DNA from: CAVQJU01 sp963755195
Lineage (GTDB): Bacteria > Acidobacteriota > Vicinamibacteria > Vicinamibacterales > CAVVIG01
DNA: 64,000 bases
Assembly: GCA_963755195.1 (NCBI GenBank)
Contig: CAVWIZ010000008.1
Location: 744,001-808,000 of the forward strand
Reading direction: 5' to 3'
Position 1 is the first letter of the stretch. Every line of letters begins with the position of its first letter. Below, piece after piece: positions 18,410-28,142 of the stretch. Under the pieces are notes generated by a model that was not told where the DNA came from, ran no database searches, and worked only from the letters and a program-made list of their open reading frames with translations. A program made the translations under genes and the position numbers.

Positions 18410-18690
18410 CTACGCCGACGCTCGAACACACTCGGCTTCTGCAGAAGCGTCTTCAGGCGAGGGTTTGGACGCGCCGGTGCATCGAGCGCAGCCTGGAATG
18501 CTGCCCAACGCTCGGCATCCAGGCCGAAGCGCTGGCGGTCCGGCAGAGTCTCCTCGGCGCGCGCCAGGGCGCTCTCTAGGACGAACTCGCTGACGGACCG
18601 TTGTGCGGCGGTCGCCGCCGATTGGAGGACGCGCTTCGCCGATGGCGTGAGTCGCAGATCGAGTTTCTCGGTACGCGTAACAGTGGGCAT
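18406..18690 (-). CDS. DUF1778 antitoxin (TacA type)
   Basis: This 94-residue ribbon-helix-helix antitoxin includes KLDLRLTPSAKRVLQSAATA and SVSEFVLESALARAEETL. The C-terminal tail (FQAALDAPARPNPRLKTLLQ) is the toxin-neutralising region in this family. It precedes and overlaps the GNAT toxin, and it is expected to repress its own promoter upstream of 18690. Confidence 0.93.
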   Translation of the reverse strand: MPTVTRTEKLDLRLTPSAKRVLQSAATAAQRSVSEFVLESALARAEETLPDRQRFGLDAERWAAFQAALDAPARPNPRLKTLLQKPSVFERRRR

Positions 18691-18771
18691 CTGTTCCTCG
18701 ACCCTATGATAGCAGGGTTGCCAGACATTGTCATGACAGAAGCGTTTGGGCAGCGGCCGGCACCGGCAGCG

Positions 18772-18900
18772 TCAACTGGCGCGCCTGGCCTCGAGAAACG
18801 TCCAAGTGCCATCGGGATCCCTGACCCGAAAAGCGGCCGTTCCTCCCGCGCGCTTCGAACGTCGAGCAAAATTTGCAGAACGGTGTCGATTTCCAGCAAG
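18772..18900 (-). pseudogene. C-terminal remnant of a VOC (glyoxalase-like) protein
   Basis: Reading the minus strand gives AGGTAAFRVRDPDGTWTFLE before a stop at 18772-18774. FRVRDPDGTWTFLE is the typical last beta strand of VOC-fold proteins. No start or N-terminal half is visible; the neighbouring frames are noise. It lies between the toxin-antitoxin pair and the YCII gene and is probably debris. Confidence 0.4.
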
Positions 18901-18959
18901 CTCGTTCGTCGTCCCAATGAGACGCCAAATGGGGCCGGCTCAAACAAAGGAGACAGACG

Positions 18960-19397
18960 ATGCGGGTTATGGTGTTCGCGAAAGCCACTGAGGACAGCAA
19001 AATGGACGGGTCCCCCACGCCCGAGCAGCTCGAGGCGTTCGCGGCGATGGACAGGTTCACCGAGGAACTGGTCAAGGCCGGCGTCTTCGTTGCCGCCGCC
19101 GGCCTCAAGAACGGCGCCCAGGCCAAGCGCATCGTCTTCGATGGCCCCGGCCGCACGGTCATCGACGGGCCGTTCGCTGAGACCCGCGAGCTGGTCGCGG
19201 GCTTCTCGATCTGGGAAGTCAAGGACATGGACGAGGCCATGGCCTGGGCGAAGCGCGCTCCCAATCCCATGCCGGGCAAGAAGAGCGAGATGGAAATCCG
19301 GCCGTTCTACGAGGCGGCGGATCTGGCCGAGTTCATGACGCCCGAGGAGCTCTCGGCGCCCCGTGAAGGGGAACGCGGGAAGCTCGGCGTCGCCTGA
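18960..19397 (+). CDS. YCII/DGPF-domain protein partnered with ECF42 sigma factor
   Basis: This 145-residue YCII-fold protein carries the DGPFAETRELVAGFSIWEVK signature. A ribosome-binding site (AAAGGAGACAGACG) precedes ATG 18960. YCII/DGPF proteins regularly lie directly upstream of ECF42 sigma factors, as here, but their role in that pair is unknown; the fold resembles small dimeric enzymes and the ferredoxin-like muconolactone isomerases. Intact. Confidence 0.9.
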   Translation: MRVMVFAKATEDSKMDGSPTPEQLEAFAAMDRFTEELVKAGVFVAAAGLKNGAQAKRIVFDGPGRTVIDGPFAETRELVAGFSIWEVKDMDEAMAWAKRAPNPMPGKKSEMEIRPFYEAADLAEFMTPEELSAPREGERGKLGVA

Positions 19398-19498
19398 TAC
19401 CGTCGGCTGGAGATCCGCCTTCGCTCGGCTGATTCGTGACCGAGCTTCGGCGCAGCAGGCCGGCTTGTCTCCCCTGCGGCCTTGGCCGAGAATGCGGT

Positions 19499-20825
19499 GT
19501 GACCGCAGGCGAGACGCACCAGGCGGAAACGCATCAAGCAATAGAAGCGACCTTTCGCATTGAACGGGCCAGGCTCATCGCGGGCCTGGCCCGCATCGTG
19601 CGGAATGTCGATCTTGCCGAGGAGCTGGCGCAGGACGCGCTGGTCGTCGCCCTGTCCGAGTGGCCGAGGACCGGCGTTCCTGCCAATCCGGGAGCCTGGC
19701 TGATGGCCGTCGCCAAACGGCGCGCCATCGACGCCCTCCGGCGCGACAAGATGCGCGAGCGCAAGCACCAGGAGATCGCCCAGACACTAAACGAGACGCT
19801 GCCCGGGTACATCAACGTCACGCGCGACGGCGCGATCAAAGCGATCAACGCGATCGAAGCGGCCACTGGACGATGATCTCGGCGACGAGCTGCTGGGCCT
19901 CATCTTCACGGCCTGCCACCCCATACTGTCGCCCGACGCCCGCGCGGCGCTCACCCTCAAGGTGGTCGGCGGCCTGACGACGGACGAGATCGCCCGCGCG
20001 TACCTCTTGAGCGAGGCCGCGATCGCGCAGCGTATCGTCCGCGCGAAGAAGGCGATCGCAAAGGCCGGATTGACCTTCGAGGTGCCGCGGGGCGCCGAAC
20101 GGGCGGCGCGGCTGCCCTCGGTGCTCGAGGTCATCTACCTCATTTTCAATGAAGGCTATGCGGCCACGGCGGGCGACGACCTTGTCCGGCCGGGCCTGTG
20201 CCTGGAGGCGCAACGGCTCGGCCGCATGCTGGCCGGGCTGATGCCGGAGGATGCCGAAGTGCTCGGCCTCCTGGCCCTGATGGAGATCCAGGCGTCGCGC
20301 CATAAGGCGCGCACCGGGCCGGACGGCGCCTTCATACCGCTCACCGAGCAGGATCGCGCGCGCTGGGACCATTTGCTGATCCGCCGGGGCCTCGATGCGC
20401 TGGCCCGCGCCGAAGCGCTTGGCCCCAAGGTAGGAGATGCAGGCCCCTATGTGCTGCAAGCCGCGCTCGCCGCCTGCCACGCCCGCGCGCGCCGGGCCGC
20501 CGATACTGACTGGCCGCGCATTGCCGCGCTCTATGACCGGCTGCGCGTCGTGGCGCCCTCGCCCGTGGTCGATCTCAATCGCGCGATCGCCCACAGCATG
20601 GCCTTCGGGCCCGAAGCGGGCCTCAGACTGGTGGACGAAATCGCCGACGCCGCCGCCCTGCGCGACTACGCGCCATTGCCGGCGGCGAGGGGCGACTTTC
20701 TGTTCCGGGCCGGTCGACTGGCCGAGGCGCGTTCAGAATTCAGGGCTGCGGCCACGCTGACCCGCAACGCGCGGGAAAGGGCATTTCTCCTCGCACGGGC
20801 TGACGCCTGCGACGGCAAGCACTGA
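19499..20825 (+). CDS. ECF42 RNA polymerase sigma factor with C-terminal SnoaL/TPR-like extension, one frameshift
   Basis: Repaired, this sigma factor of about 440 residues has sigma region 2 (AEELAQDALVVALSEWPRTG, NPGAWLMAVAKRRAIDALRR), region 4 (LTLKVVGGLTTDEIARAYLL, EAAIAQRIVRAKKAI) and a long helical C-terminal domain (YLIFNEGYAATAGDDLVRP, VVDLNRAIAHSMAFGPEAGL) that is diagnostic of ECF42. That extension replaces an anti-sigma factor and is needed for activity. GTG 19499 is the most likely start. The frame breaks near 19872; dropping one C gives AALDDDLGDELLGLIFTACHP. Confidence 0.9.
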
Positions 20826-20833
20826 ATCCTGAA

Positions 20834-21511
20834 ATGGCCTTTCGCGTCTTGATCATCGGTGGCACGGGGCAGGTCGGAGCCGCGGTGGTGCGTGCGCTGG
20901 CTGCAGAGCCGTCCTGCGCTGAAGTCGTGATGGTCAATCGCCAAAACGTTTCTCTGACCGCATATCCTCGCGTACGACAGGTGATTTTAGATACGGCTGC
21001 TGCTCAGTTTCCGGCGGAAGTGACCACGCTTGCGCAGAGCATGGTTGCGGAAGGCGATCCTGTCTATGGGGCATCCTGCGTTGGCGTCGGTCAAGGCAGC
21101 ATGAAGTGGAGCGAGGAGGAATTGAAGGCTCTCGAAATTGGAGTTGTCGGTGGTTTTGCCCGTGGTTGTCACGCCGGAGGTATCACGCAGTTTGCATTGC
21201 TCTCGGCAGTGGGAAGCACCGCAAAAAGCAGGATTCGCTATGTGCGGGTCATGGGGTTGAAAGAAGAAACGGTTCGAGGGATAGGCTTCAAGAGCCTCGC
21301 GATTTTCCGCCCGGGCATCATCGCAGGCAATGCCCATACGCCGAGCTATGTTGCCTGGTTGGGGCGTCTGATTCCTGGTCCATTCGGGACGATTGATCAG
21401 GACGATATCGGGCGCGCCTTTGTCGCTGAATTCATCAGCAGCTCGGCTCCACACGGGGTTGTGTATCTCGAAAATGGGGCGATGAGACAGAGGTCTCGTG
21501 CGTTCAAATAG
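20834..21511 (+). CDS. NAD(P)-binding Rossmann-fold protein, atypical SDR
   Basis: This 225-residue protein has an N-terminal nucleotide-binding motif VLIIGGTGQVGAAVVRAL and a region (FALLSAVGSTAKSRIRYVRV) resembling HTATIP2/TIP30-like atypical short-chain dehydrogenases. The tail GLKEETVRGIGFKSLAIFRP is also typical of that group (K-E-E-L..L.I.RP). The substrate cannot be read from sequence. It lies 8 bp after the ECF42 gene, which suggests co-transcription. Intact. Confidence 0.8.
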   Translation: MAFRVLIIGGTGQVGAAVVRALAAEPSCAEVVMVNRQNVSLTAYPRVRQVILDTAAAQFPAEVTTLAQSMVAEGDPVYGASCVGVGQGSMKWSEEELKALEIGVVGGFARGCHAGGITQFALLSAVGSTAKSRIRYVRVMGLKEETVRGIGFKSLAIFRPGIIAGNAHTPSYVAWLGRLIPGPFGTIDQDDIGRAFVAEFISSSAPHGVVYLENGAMRQRSRAFK

Positions 21512-21513
21512 AT

Positions 21514-23215
21514 GTGATAAGTTTCCTCCCACACTTGAAAACGGCCACGGAACTGATCGATGTTCAGCGTGAACAGCTGCTGAATCGCGGACTCGCGGCT
21601 CGGACAAGCGCCGGACGAGAGGGACGCTCCGCCGGGACATTGCTCCGCACGGTGGGCTGCGTTCTGGCGACCGCCATCAGCTATTACGTCGCCACGCAGA
21701 TCGCCTGGGCGCTGACGTTCCCCGACAGCAAAGTCTCACTCTTTTTTCCCCCGCAGGCGGTTCTGCTTTGCATCCTGCTGCTCGTCCCCACTCGGGACTG
21801 GTGGGCCTACGTTCTCGCCGCCGCCAGCGCGCATTTTCTGGCGACCCAGCAGGCGCACTGGCCTCCGTTGTACGCATTAACCTGCGAGGCTTTCGACGCT
21901 GTGAAGTGCGTCTCGGCAGCGGCGGGGATTCGCATCCTGATCAAGTCCCCCCTCAAGGCGATCACGCTTCGTGACGCGATTCTCTTCGTCCTTATCGCAG
22001 TGGTGCTCGTTCCTTTTGGGACCGCCTTCTGGGGTGCTTCCTTTACGCTCTCCTACGGTTTCGGCACTCACTATTGGGTCGAATGGCGCAACCTGGGCAT
22101 CTCGAATGCGGTGACGACCGTCGTCCTGGTGCCGGCATTTCTGCTGGGTGCGCACCATCTGTTCGTCAGACGCCCGAGAGCCCTATCCCCCCGACACGTG
22201 CTGGAAGCGGCTCTCGTCGGTGCGTGTATGCTGGCGCTCGGAATCTTCGTATTCGATAGAACGCCCGCGGGTCCCAACACGTCGCCCGCTCTCTTATATA
22301 CGCCCATTCCTCTGCTCATCTGGGCGGCGCTCCGCTTCGGCCTTGGTGGAATCAGCGTCTCGATGTTGATCATTGCCTTCCAGGCGATCTGGGGAACCAT
22401 GCGCGGGCACGGCCCGTTCCTGGCCCAAACCCCCGCCGAGAATGCGACGGCACTGCAGCTCTTCCTCCTGGTGACAGCCACTCCGCTGATGCTGCTCGCG
22501 GTTGTCATGGAAGAGGAAAGACGCTCGAAGGAGGCGTTGCGCGAGTCCTACCAGGAGAATCAGGACCTCGCGGGCCGTTTGATCCACGCCCAGGAAGAGG
22601 AGCGCGCACGTATCGCCCGGGACCTGCACGACGACCTGGGCCAGCAGCTCGCTGTTGTCGGCGTCATGTTGAGTGGTCTCAACAACAAAGTCGGCAAGCC
22701 CGGCTCGGAGCCGGAGGTCGACCAAACGTTGGAAACCCTGCAGGACTGTACTTCGGCGCTCTTCGACTCCGTCAGGAATCTCTCGCACAAACTACATCCA
22801 GCGGTGCTGGAGCACCTGGGATTGGTTGCGGCACTACGTCGTCACTGCTCCGACATCGAACGCCTCCATCATCTGAGCGTGACGTTCAGTGCCGGGGACA
22901 ACCTCCGGCTCCAGCCCGACCTTGCGCTCTGCCTGTTCCGCGTCGCACAGGAGACGCTGACCAACGCCGTCCGCCACGGCAACGCGCGCACGATTCGCGT
23001 CAGCCTCACGACGACTGCCGAACAGGGTCGAGTTGAACGTCGTCGACGACGGTGTCGGATTCGTCGCCAGCGAGCGCACCAAGAGCGGACTAGGGCTACG
23101 CAGCATTCACGAACGCGTGCGGTTCATGCGAGGGAGCGTCAGCGTCGATTCGCGGCCCGGCGAGGGCACGAAAGTGCTGGTTCGGATCCCGACACGGACC
23201 GTGTCAGGCGCTTGA
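21514..23215 (+). CDS. MASE1-domain sensor histidine kinase (NarL/HisKA_3 type), one frameshift
   Basis: Repaired, this is a kinase of about 566 residues. The N-terminal MASE1 domain (about 45-330) has eight hydrophobic segments. The HisKA_3 H-box is ERARIARDLHDDLGQQLAVV, then HKLHPAVLEHLGLVAALRRH, an N-box QETLTNAVRHG, and G-boxes VVDDGVGF and GLGLRSIHERVRFMRGSVSV. The frame changes near 23030; removal of one base restores continuity. No cognate regulator is adjacent. The 3' end overlaps the convergent aquaporin gene by 12 bp. MASE1 senses unknown signals at the membrane. Confidence 0.9.
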
Positions 23216-24040
23216 GCGGCTCGCCCTGCGAAACAGCCTGTCGCGGTCGCTGTCGAAGTGATAGAGCTTCGCGACCGTGATCCGTTTCGCGAGCGCACTG
23301 CACACGGCGCAGGCCGCGACGCTTCCGATCACCGGCCCGACCCAATAGATCCACCAACCGTCCCATTGTCCTGAGATGACCGCGGGTCCCAGGCTGCGCG
23401 CCGGATTGGTGCTCGTGCCCGAGATGGGCGACTCGGCGTACAACATCACGGCGTATAGGATGGGAAAGAGCGCCGGGGTGAACGGACGAATCCGGCGGAA
23501 GGCGAGGAACAAGCACAGCAGCGTCACCATCGCGAACGTCGTGATCACTTCCCCGAGCAGGACAGCCTCGACGCCGTAGCCTTCTCCCGGGACGGTGGCG
23601 CCGAACGCCACGCTTCGCCCCATCACGCCCCAGGCCAGGAGTGGCAGGCATCCCAGAATGGCCCCGGCAAGCTGCGCCACGACATAGCCGAGCGACGTCG
23701 CCAGATCGAGCTTGCCCATCAGGCGGAATGCCAGCGTCACGATGGGGTTGATGTGCGCGCCGCTCCGTTTCCCGAGCGGGGAAAGCGCGATCGACGCACC
23801 GGTGGCGCCGAACAGGAAGCCCGTGATCAACCGGCGCCATCCTTCGCTCGGCAGGACGCGCGGAATGGGACTGCCGTCCCCGAACATCAGAATCACGAGC
23901 GAAAGGCCAACCAGCACCAGCACCGCCGTCCCGACCAGTTCGGCCCGAAGGACCAGCCAGGGAATGTTCGCGGACCTCGAGCTACTCGCCACGGTAGGCG
24001 ATGTCTTCGAGGCGTGCGGTCTCGGGCTTATGCGGTTCAA
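23204..24040 (-). CDS. Aquaporin / MIP-family channel
   Basis: This 278-residue protein has six hydrophobic helices and the two half-helix motifs HINPIVTL (first box NPI instead of NPA) and TSTNPARSLGP (second box canonical). The start used here is TTG 24040; the N-terminal 25 residues are polar and overlap the upstream stub gene, so the true start may lie later (before IPWLVLRAELVG). It could conduct water or glycerol; the selectivity residues cannot be assigned with confidence. Intact. Confidence 0.88.
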   Translation of the reverse strand: MNRISPRPHASKTSPTVASSSRSANIPWLVLRAELVGTAVLVLVGLSLVILMFGDGSPIPRVLPSEGWRRLITGFLFGATGASIALSPLGKRSGAHINPIVTLAFRLMGKLDLATSLGYVVAQLAGAILGCLPLLAWGVMGRSVAFGATVPGEGYGVEAVLLGEVITTFAMVTLLCLFLAFRRIRPFTPALFPILYAVMLYAESPISGTSTNPARSLGPAVISGQWDGWWIYWVGPVIGSVAACAVCSALAKRITVAKLYHFDSDRDRLFRRASRSSA

Positions 24041-24056
24041 CGGTGATCGCCTTCAT
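23982..24056 (-). pseudogene. N-terminal stub of a zinc-type glucose/alcohol dehydrogenase
   Basis: ATG 24056 opens a 24-residue frame, MKAITVEPHKPETARLEDIA then YRGE and stop. It resembles the first strand of glucose 1-dehydrogenases (MKAI.V.P..P...RLE.I). The rest of the enzyme is missing. The start overlaps the stop of the preceding stub by ATGA, so the original operon order is preserved. It now lies inside the 5' region assigned to the aquaporin. Confidence 0.5.
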
Positions 24057-24163
24057 CCGAGTCTCTTCTGATCGACGACCCTGTTGTGCGTGCGGCCCAG
24101 ATCATTCAGCCACACCCGGGTGTTCACCTGGTAGATGACCGGATGCCTGGGCCAGGTTTCCAT
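24053..24163 (-). pseudogene. N-terminal stub of a GH13 alpha-amylase-family enzyme
   Basis: A 36-residue frame from ATG 24163 reads METWPRHPVIYQVNTRVWLN, then DLGRTHNR and a short tail. 'HPVIYxxNTxVWLN' is the start of alpha-amylase-family proteins that often follow GH63-type glucosidases. Everything after residue about 25 is lost. AAGAGG directly precedes the start, so the stub may still be translated. It follows the GH63-like gene by 4 bp. Confidence 0.6.
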
Positions 24164-24167
24164 CCTC

Positions 24168-26903
24168 TTACCGACGCTGGTTCCTGGCGACTTTCTCGAA
24201 CGTGGCCTTCTTGCCCATTTCCAGCGCGCGCTCGGGTTCCAGGACGCCGTAGAGTTCGATGAGCTTGGCGACGAGCCCAGTCCACCCCGTTTGGTGACTG
24301 GCGCCCAAGCCCGCGCCGTTGTCGGCGTGAAAGTACTCGTAGAAGAGGATGTAGTCGCGCCAGTGCGGATCCGTCTGGAACTTCTCGCTGCCGCCGTACA
24401 CCGGGCGACGGCCCCGATCGTCGCGGGTGAACGTGCTGACGAGCCGGTCGGAGATCTCCTTGCTCACCTCGAACAGGTTCATCAGCCGGCCTGAGCCGGT
24501 GGGGCATTCGATTGTGAAGTTGTTGCCGTAGTACAGATAGAAGTTCTGCAGCGCCCGGATGATGAGCACGTTCACCGGCATCCAGACCGGGCCCCGCCAG
24601 TTGGAGTTGCCGCCGAACATGCCCGTGTTCGACTCCGCCGGCAGGTAATCGACCCGGTACTCCTGGCCGTCCACATGGAAGACATACGGGTTCCGCTCGT
24701 GGAACTTCGAGATCGAGCGGATGCCGTGAGGCCCCAGGAACTCATTCTCGTCGAGCATCCTGCCGAGAATCCGGCGGAGCCGCTCCGGGTTGACGAGGGC
24801 GAGAATCCCCCGCTCGGCCACGCCGTAGTGACCCGGGCCGGTCGGGTGGATCGTCGCCGACAGTTCGGGGATCCGGCGCATGCGCTCCATCACATAGGCC
24901 ATCGCACTCGGGATCTGCTCCCGCTGCGACTTCTCGATCACCGTGGTTGCGCACAATGGAAGGAGTCCCACCAGGGAACGCACTTTGAGTCGCGTCGCGC
25001 TGCCGTCGGGACGCCGCAGGATGTCGTAGTAGAAACCGTCCTTCTCGTCCCACATGCCGCCGGGGCCGGACCGGTTCATCGCGGCGGCGATGTAGTAGAA
25101 GTGCTCCACGAATTTGAAGACCATGCTCTCGTACACCGGATCCTGGGCGGCGAGCTCGATCGCGAGTTCCAGCATGTTCTCGCTGAAGAGGGCCATCCAC
25201 GCCGTGCCGTCCGCCTGCTCGAGGTGACCGCCGGTGGGCAGCGGCGCGCTGCGGTCGAAGACACCGATGTTGTCCAGGCCGAGAAAGCCGCCCTCGAACA
25301 CGTTCTTGCCGAAGCGGTCCTTGCGGTTGACCCACCAGGTGAAGTTCAGCAGGAGCTTGTTGAAGGTCGATCGGAGGAAGTCCAGGTCCGGCTTGCCGCG
25401 CTGGGCGTGCTCGGTGCGATAGAGGAACAACGTGGCAAAGGCATGGACGGGCGGGTTCACGTCGCTGAAGTTCCACTCGTAGGCGGGCATCTGGCCGTTG
25501 GGGTGGAGGTACGCGCCGCGAAGCATCAGCTCCATCTGGTGCTTGGCAAAGTCGGGGTCCACGATCGCCAGCGGCAGCGTGTGAAACGCCAGATCCCAGG
25601 CCGCGTACCAGGGGTACTCCCACTTGTCGGGCATCGAGATGATGTCCTCGTTCAACATGTGGTACCACTCCGAGTTCCGCGCGGGGCGGTAACCGTGATG
25701 GAGCGGGTTGGAGTTGTGCTCGTCGAGCCAGTTGTCCCCGTCGAAGAAGAAGAACTGCTTGCTCCAGAGCATGCCCGCGAGGGCCTGACGCATCACGTTG
25801 GCCGCGTCTTCGCTCACGGATGGCGGCGTGACCGACGCGTAGAACTCGTCGGCCTCACGAAGCCTCGCGGCGAAGACATCGTCGAACGCCTTCCCGAAAG
25901 GTCCCTCTGGCTTCGAAGAGGTGCGCGAGAGCCGCACGCGAACCACCGCGGTCTGACCGGCGCCAACGGCAACCTTGTAGTGTGCCGCGACCTTCGTGCC
26001 CTGCCTGTCAGGGTTCACGGCATCCTGGTTGCCGTGGACGACGCAGTCGTTGATGCCGTCCTTGACGTGCGCGCTCTCGTTCTTCTGTCCCGGAAAGAGC
26101 CGCTCGTGGTTCGTTTCGTTCTCGGTGAAGAGCAGCGGCACGTCGCCTTCGCACGACAGGACGAACTCACCAAGCACCGGATGCGCCGCGGACGCCGCGC
26201 TCACGCCGGCCGGCGCCGCCTTCTGACGGAGGCTGGGCTTGCTGGCGGCCCTGTTGGATTCGGCAATCCAGGCCGACCAGTCGTTGCGGAACCACAGCGT
26301 CGGCAGCAGATGCAGGTCTGCCGGGTCCGGTCCCCGATTGACGGCCGTGATCTTGACAAGGATGTCATCCGCACCGCCCTTGGCGTACTCCACGAACACG
26401 TCGAAGTACCGATCGTCCTTGAAGACGCCGGTGTCGAGGAGCTCGTACTCCATCTCGTCGCGGGTGCGCCGGCCGTTGGTCCGCAGCAGGTCGGCGTAGG
26501 GATACGCCGCGTGGGGGTACTTGTACAGAAACTTCATGTACGAGTGGGTCGGGGTGCTATCGAGGTAGAAGTAGTACTCCTTGACGTCCTCGCCGTGGTT
26601 GCCTTCGCTGTTGGTCAATCCGAAGAGGCGTTCCTTGAGGATCGGATCGTGCCCGTTCCACAGGGCCAACGCGAAGCACAGGTGTTGTTTGTCGTCGGAG
26701 ATGCCGGCCAGGCCGTCTTCGCCCCAGCGATAGGCGCGTGAGCGGGCCTGGTCGTGAGTGAAGAAGTTCCAGGCGTCTCCGTTCTCGCTGTAGTCCTCGC
26801 GGACCGTTCCCCACTGGCGCTCGCTGAGGTACGGACCCCATTTCTTCCAGTCGATCTTGCCCTCGCGCGCCTCGTCAAGCCTGGTCTGTTCAGCTGTGTT
26901 CAT
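24168..26903 (-). CDS. GH63/MGH1-like glucosidase
   Basis: This protein of about 911 residues begins MNTAEQTRLDEAREGKIDW and matches the large bacterial family annotated as glucosidase/MGH1-type (GH63 clan). The (alpha/alpha)6 catalytic half carries PDKWEYPWYAAWDLAFHTLP, NGQMPAYEWNFSDVNPPVHA, FFDGDNWLDEHNSNPLHHGY and NSNWRGPVWMPVNVLIIRAL, consistent with the two acidic catalytic residues of the clan. No signal peptide is seen, so it is cytoplasmic, probably for alpha-glucan or glucosyl-glycerate/trehalose-type substrates. A longer start at 27071 is possible but reads across the divergent promoter area. Intact. Confidence 0.88.
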   Translation of the reverse strand: MNTAEQTRLDEAREGKIDWKKWGPYLSERQWGTVREDYSENGDAWNFFTHDQARSRAYRWGEDGLAGISDDKQHLCFALALWNGHDPILKERLFGLTNSEGNHGEDVKEYYFYLDSTPTHSYMKFLYKYPHAAYPYADLLRTNGRRTRDEMEYELLDTGVFKDDRYFDVFVEYAKGGADDILVKITAVNRGPDPADLHLLPTLWFRNDWSAWIAESNRAASKPSLRQKAAPAGVSAASAAHPVLGEFVLSCEGDVPLLFTENETNHERLFPGQKNESAHVKDGINDCVVHGNQDAVNPDRQGTKVAAHYKVAVGAGQTAVVRVRLSRTSSKPEGPFGKAFDDVFAARLREADEFYASVTPPSVSEDAANVMRQALAGMLWSKQFFFFDGDNWLDEHNSNPLHHGYRPARNSEWYHMLNEDIISMPDKWEYPWYAAWDLAFHTLPLAIVDPDFAKHQMELMLRGAYLHPNGQMPAYEWNFSDVNPPVHAFATLFLYRTEHAQRGKPDLDFLRSTFNKLLLNFTWWVNRKDRFGKNVFEGGFLGLDNIGVFDRSAPLPTGGHLEQADGTAWMALFSENMLELAIELAAQDPVYESMVFKFVEHFYYIAAAMNRSGPGGMWDEKDGFYYDILRRPDGSATRLKVRSLVGLLPLCATTVIEKSQREQIPSAMAYVMERMRRIPELSATIHPTGPGHYGVAERGILALVNPERLRRILGRMLDENEFLGPHGIRSISKFHERNPYVFHVDGQEYRVDYLPAESNTGMFGGNSNWRGPVWMPVNVLIIRALQNFYLYYGNNFTIECPTGSGRLMNLFEVSKEISDRLVSTFTRDDRGRRPVYGGSEKFQTDPHWRDYILFYEYFHADNGAGLGASHQTGWTGLVAKLIELYGVLEPERALEMGKKATFEKVARNQRR

Positions 26904-27041
26904 GGGCTTCTGCCTTCTGCTACGGCCGTCTGTCCCGCTCACCTCGCGAGGATGGCTCATTCTATAGACTTTGCCATCCTTCATGATCTCCATGACGTGC
27001 CCAGTGCTAGTGTTATCTCCTCGACGGAGGCCTGACTGCCC

Positions 27042-28136
27042 ATGAAGCCACTGCTCAAGGAAATTCAGCACAACAAGCTACTCTGGCTGCTGGTCTTCGT
27101 GCCCGTGGTGTTCGCCGCCGAAACACTCGAGCACGACGCGTACACGCGTCTCTTCGTCCTGTCCGTCCTGGCCATCGTGCCGCTGGCTGCCTTGCTCAGT
27201 CACGCCACCGAATCGGTGGCGGCCAAGACCGGGGATGCGGTCGGCGGCCTGCTCAATGCGACGCTGGGGAATCTGACGGAACTGGTCATTGCCCTCACCG
27301 CCTTGCGCGCCGGGCAATATGTGCTGGTGAAGGCGTCCCTTGCCGGCGCGATCGTCACCAACACGTTGTTCATGCTGGGCGCGTCCCTTCTCCTCGGCGG
27401 GCTCAAATATCACGTCCAGGAATACAACCGCGTCAGCGCCCGCATGCAAGCGGGCCTGCTCTTCCTGGCAATTGTCGCCTTGTTGATTCCCTCGGCGGTG
27501 TCCCAAGCCGACTCCGTTGCCGGGGCCGCGTTCACCCAGAAGTTGAGCGTGGGGCTGTCCGTCTTGCTGATCGTTTCCTACGCGTTGGGCATGTTCTTTT
27601 CCCTGAAAACGCACCCGGAACTCTTCGCCAGCGCGGAATCCGGCGAGGCCGGCCACGCGCCGTGGCCGATGGGTCTGGCTCTCGCGACACTCGCCGGCGT
27701 CACGGTGCTGGTGGCGCTCGTGAGCGAGATTTTTGTCGAGTCGGTGCAGAAGGCGGCCGAGACGTTGGGGATGACCCCGGCGTTCGTGGGTTTCATCGTC
27801 GTGGCGCTGGTCGGCGCAGCGGCGGAAATGGCCTCGGCGTTTGCGGGAGCACGCAAGAACCGGCTGGACTTGAGCGTGGGCATCGCGATGGGCAGCGCCT
27901 CCCAAATCGCGCTCTTCGTCGCGCCGGTGCTGGTGCTCGTGAGCTATCTGATTGGCCCCACGCCGATGAACCTGCAGTTCTGGCCTGGCGCCGTGGTGAT
28001 GATGTTCATTGCCACGATGACCGCCGCGCTTGTGACCAACAGCGGGCGCTCGTCGTGGTTCGTGGGTGTCCTGCTGCTGATGGTCTATGCGATCTTCGCC
28101 ATGACGCTGTACTTGTTGCCACCCCGCGTGGCCTGA
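27042..28136 (+). CDS. cax: Calcium/proton exchanger
   Basis: This 364-residue antiporter has about 11 membrane helices. It shows the two CaCA alpha-repeats: GGLLNATLGNLTELVIALTA and VALVGAAAEMASAFAGARKN with SVGIAMGSASQIALFVAPVL, the signature of Cax proteins. It exports Ca2+ in exchange for H+ across the inner membrane. The acidic helix between repeats is short (FASAESGEAGH). The next gene starts 6 bp downstream. Intact. Confidence 0.94.
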   Translation: MKPLLKEIQHNKLLWLLVFVPVVFAAETLEHDAYTRLFVLSVLAIVPLAALLSHATESVAAKTGDAVGGLLNATLGNLTELVIALTALRAGQYVLVKASLAGAIVTNTLFMLGASLLLGGLKYHVQEYNRVSARMQAGLLFLAIVALLIPSAVSQADSVAGAAFTQKLSVGLSVLLIVSYALGMFFSLKTHPELFASAESGEAGHAPWPMGLALATLAGVTVLVALVSEIFVESVQKAAETLGMTPAFVGFIVVALVGAAAEMASAFAGARKNRLDLSVGIAMGSASQIALFVAPVLVLVSYLIGPTPMNLQFWPGAVVMMFIATMTAALVTNSGRSSWFVGVLLLMVYAIFAMTLYLLPPRVA

Positions 28137-28142
28137 AGGCGC

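Noticed and set aside
24675..26741. A 688-codon open frame on the plus strand
   Set aside because: Antisense of the GH63-like glucosidase; Val/Arg/His-rich composition typical of reverse frames in GC-rich DNA.
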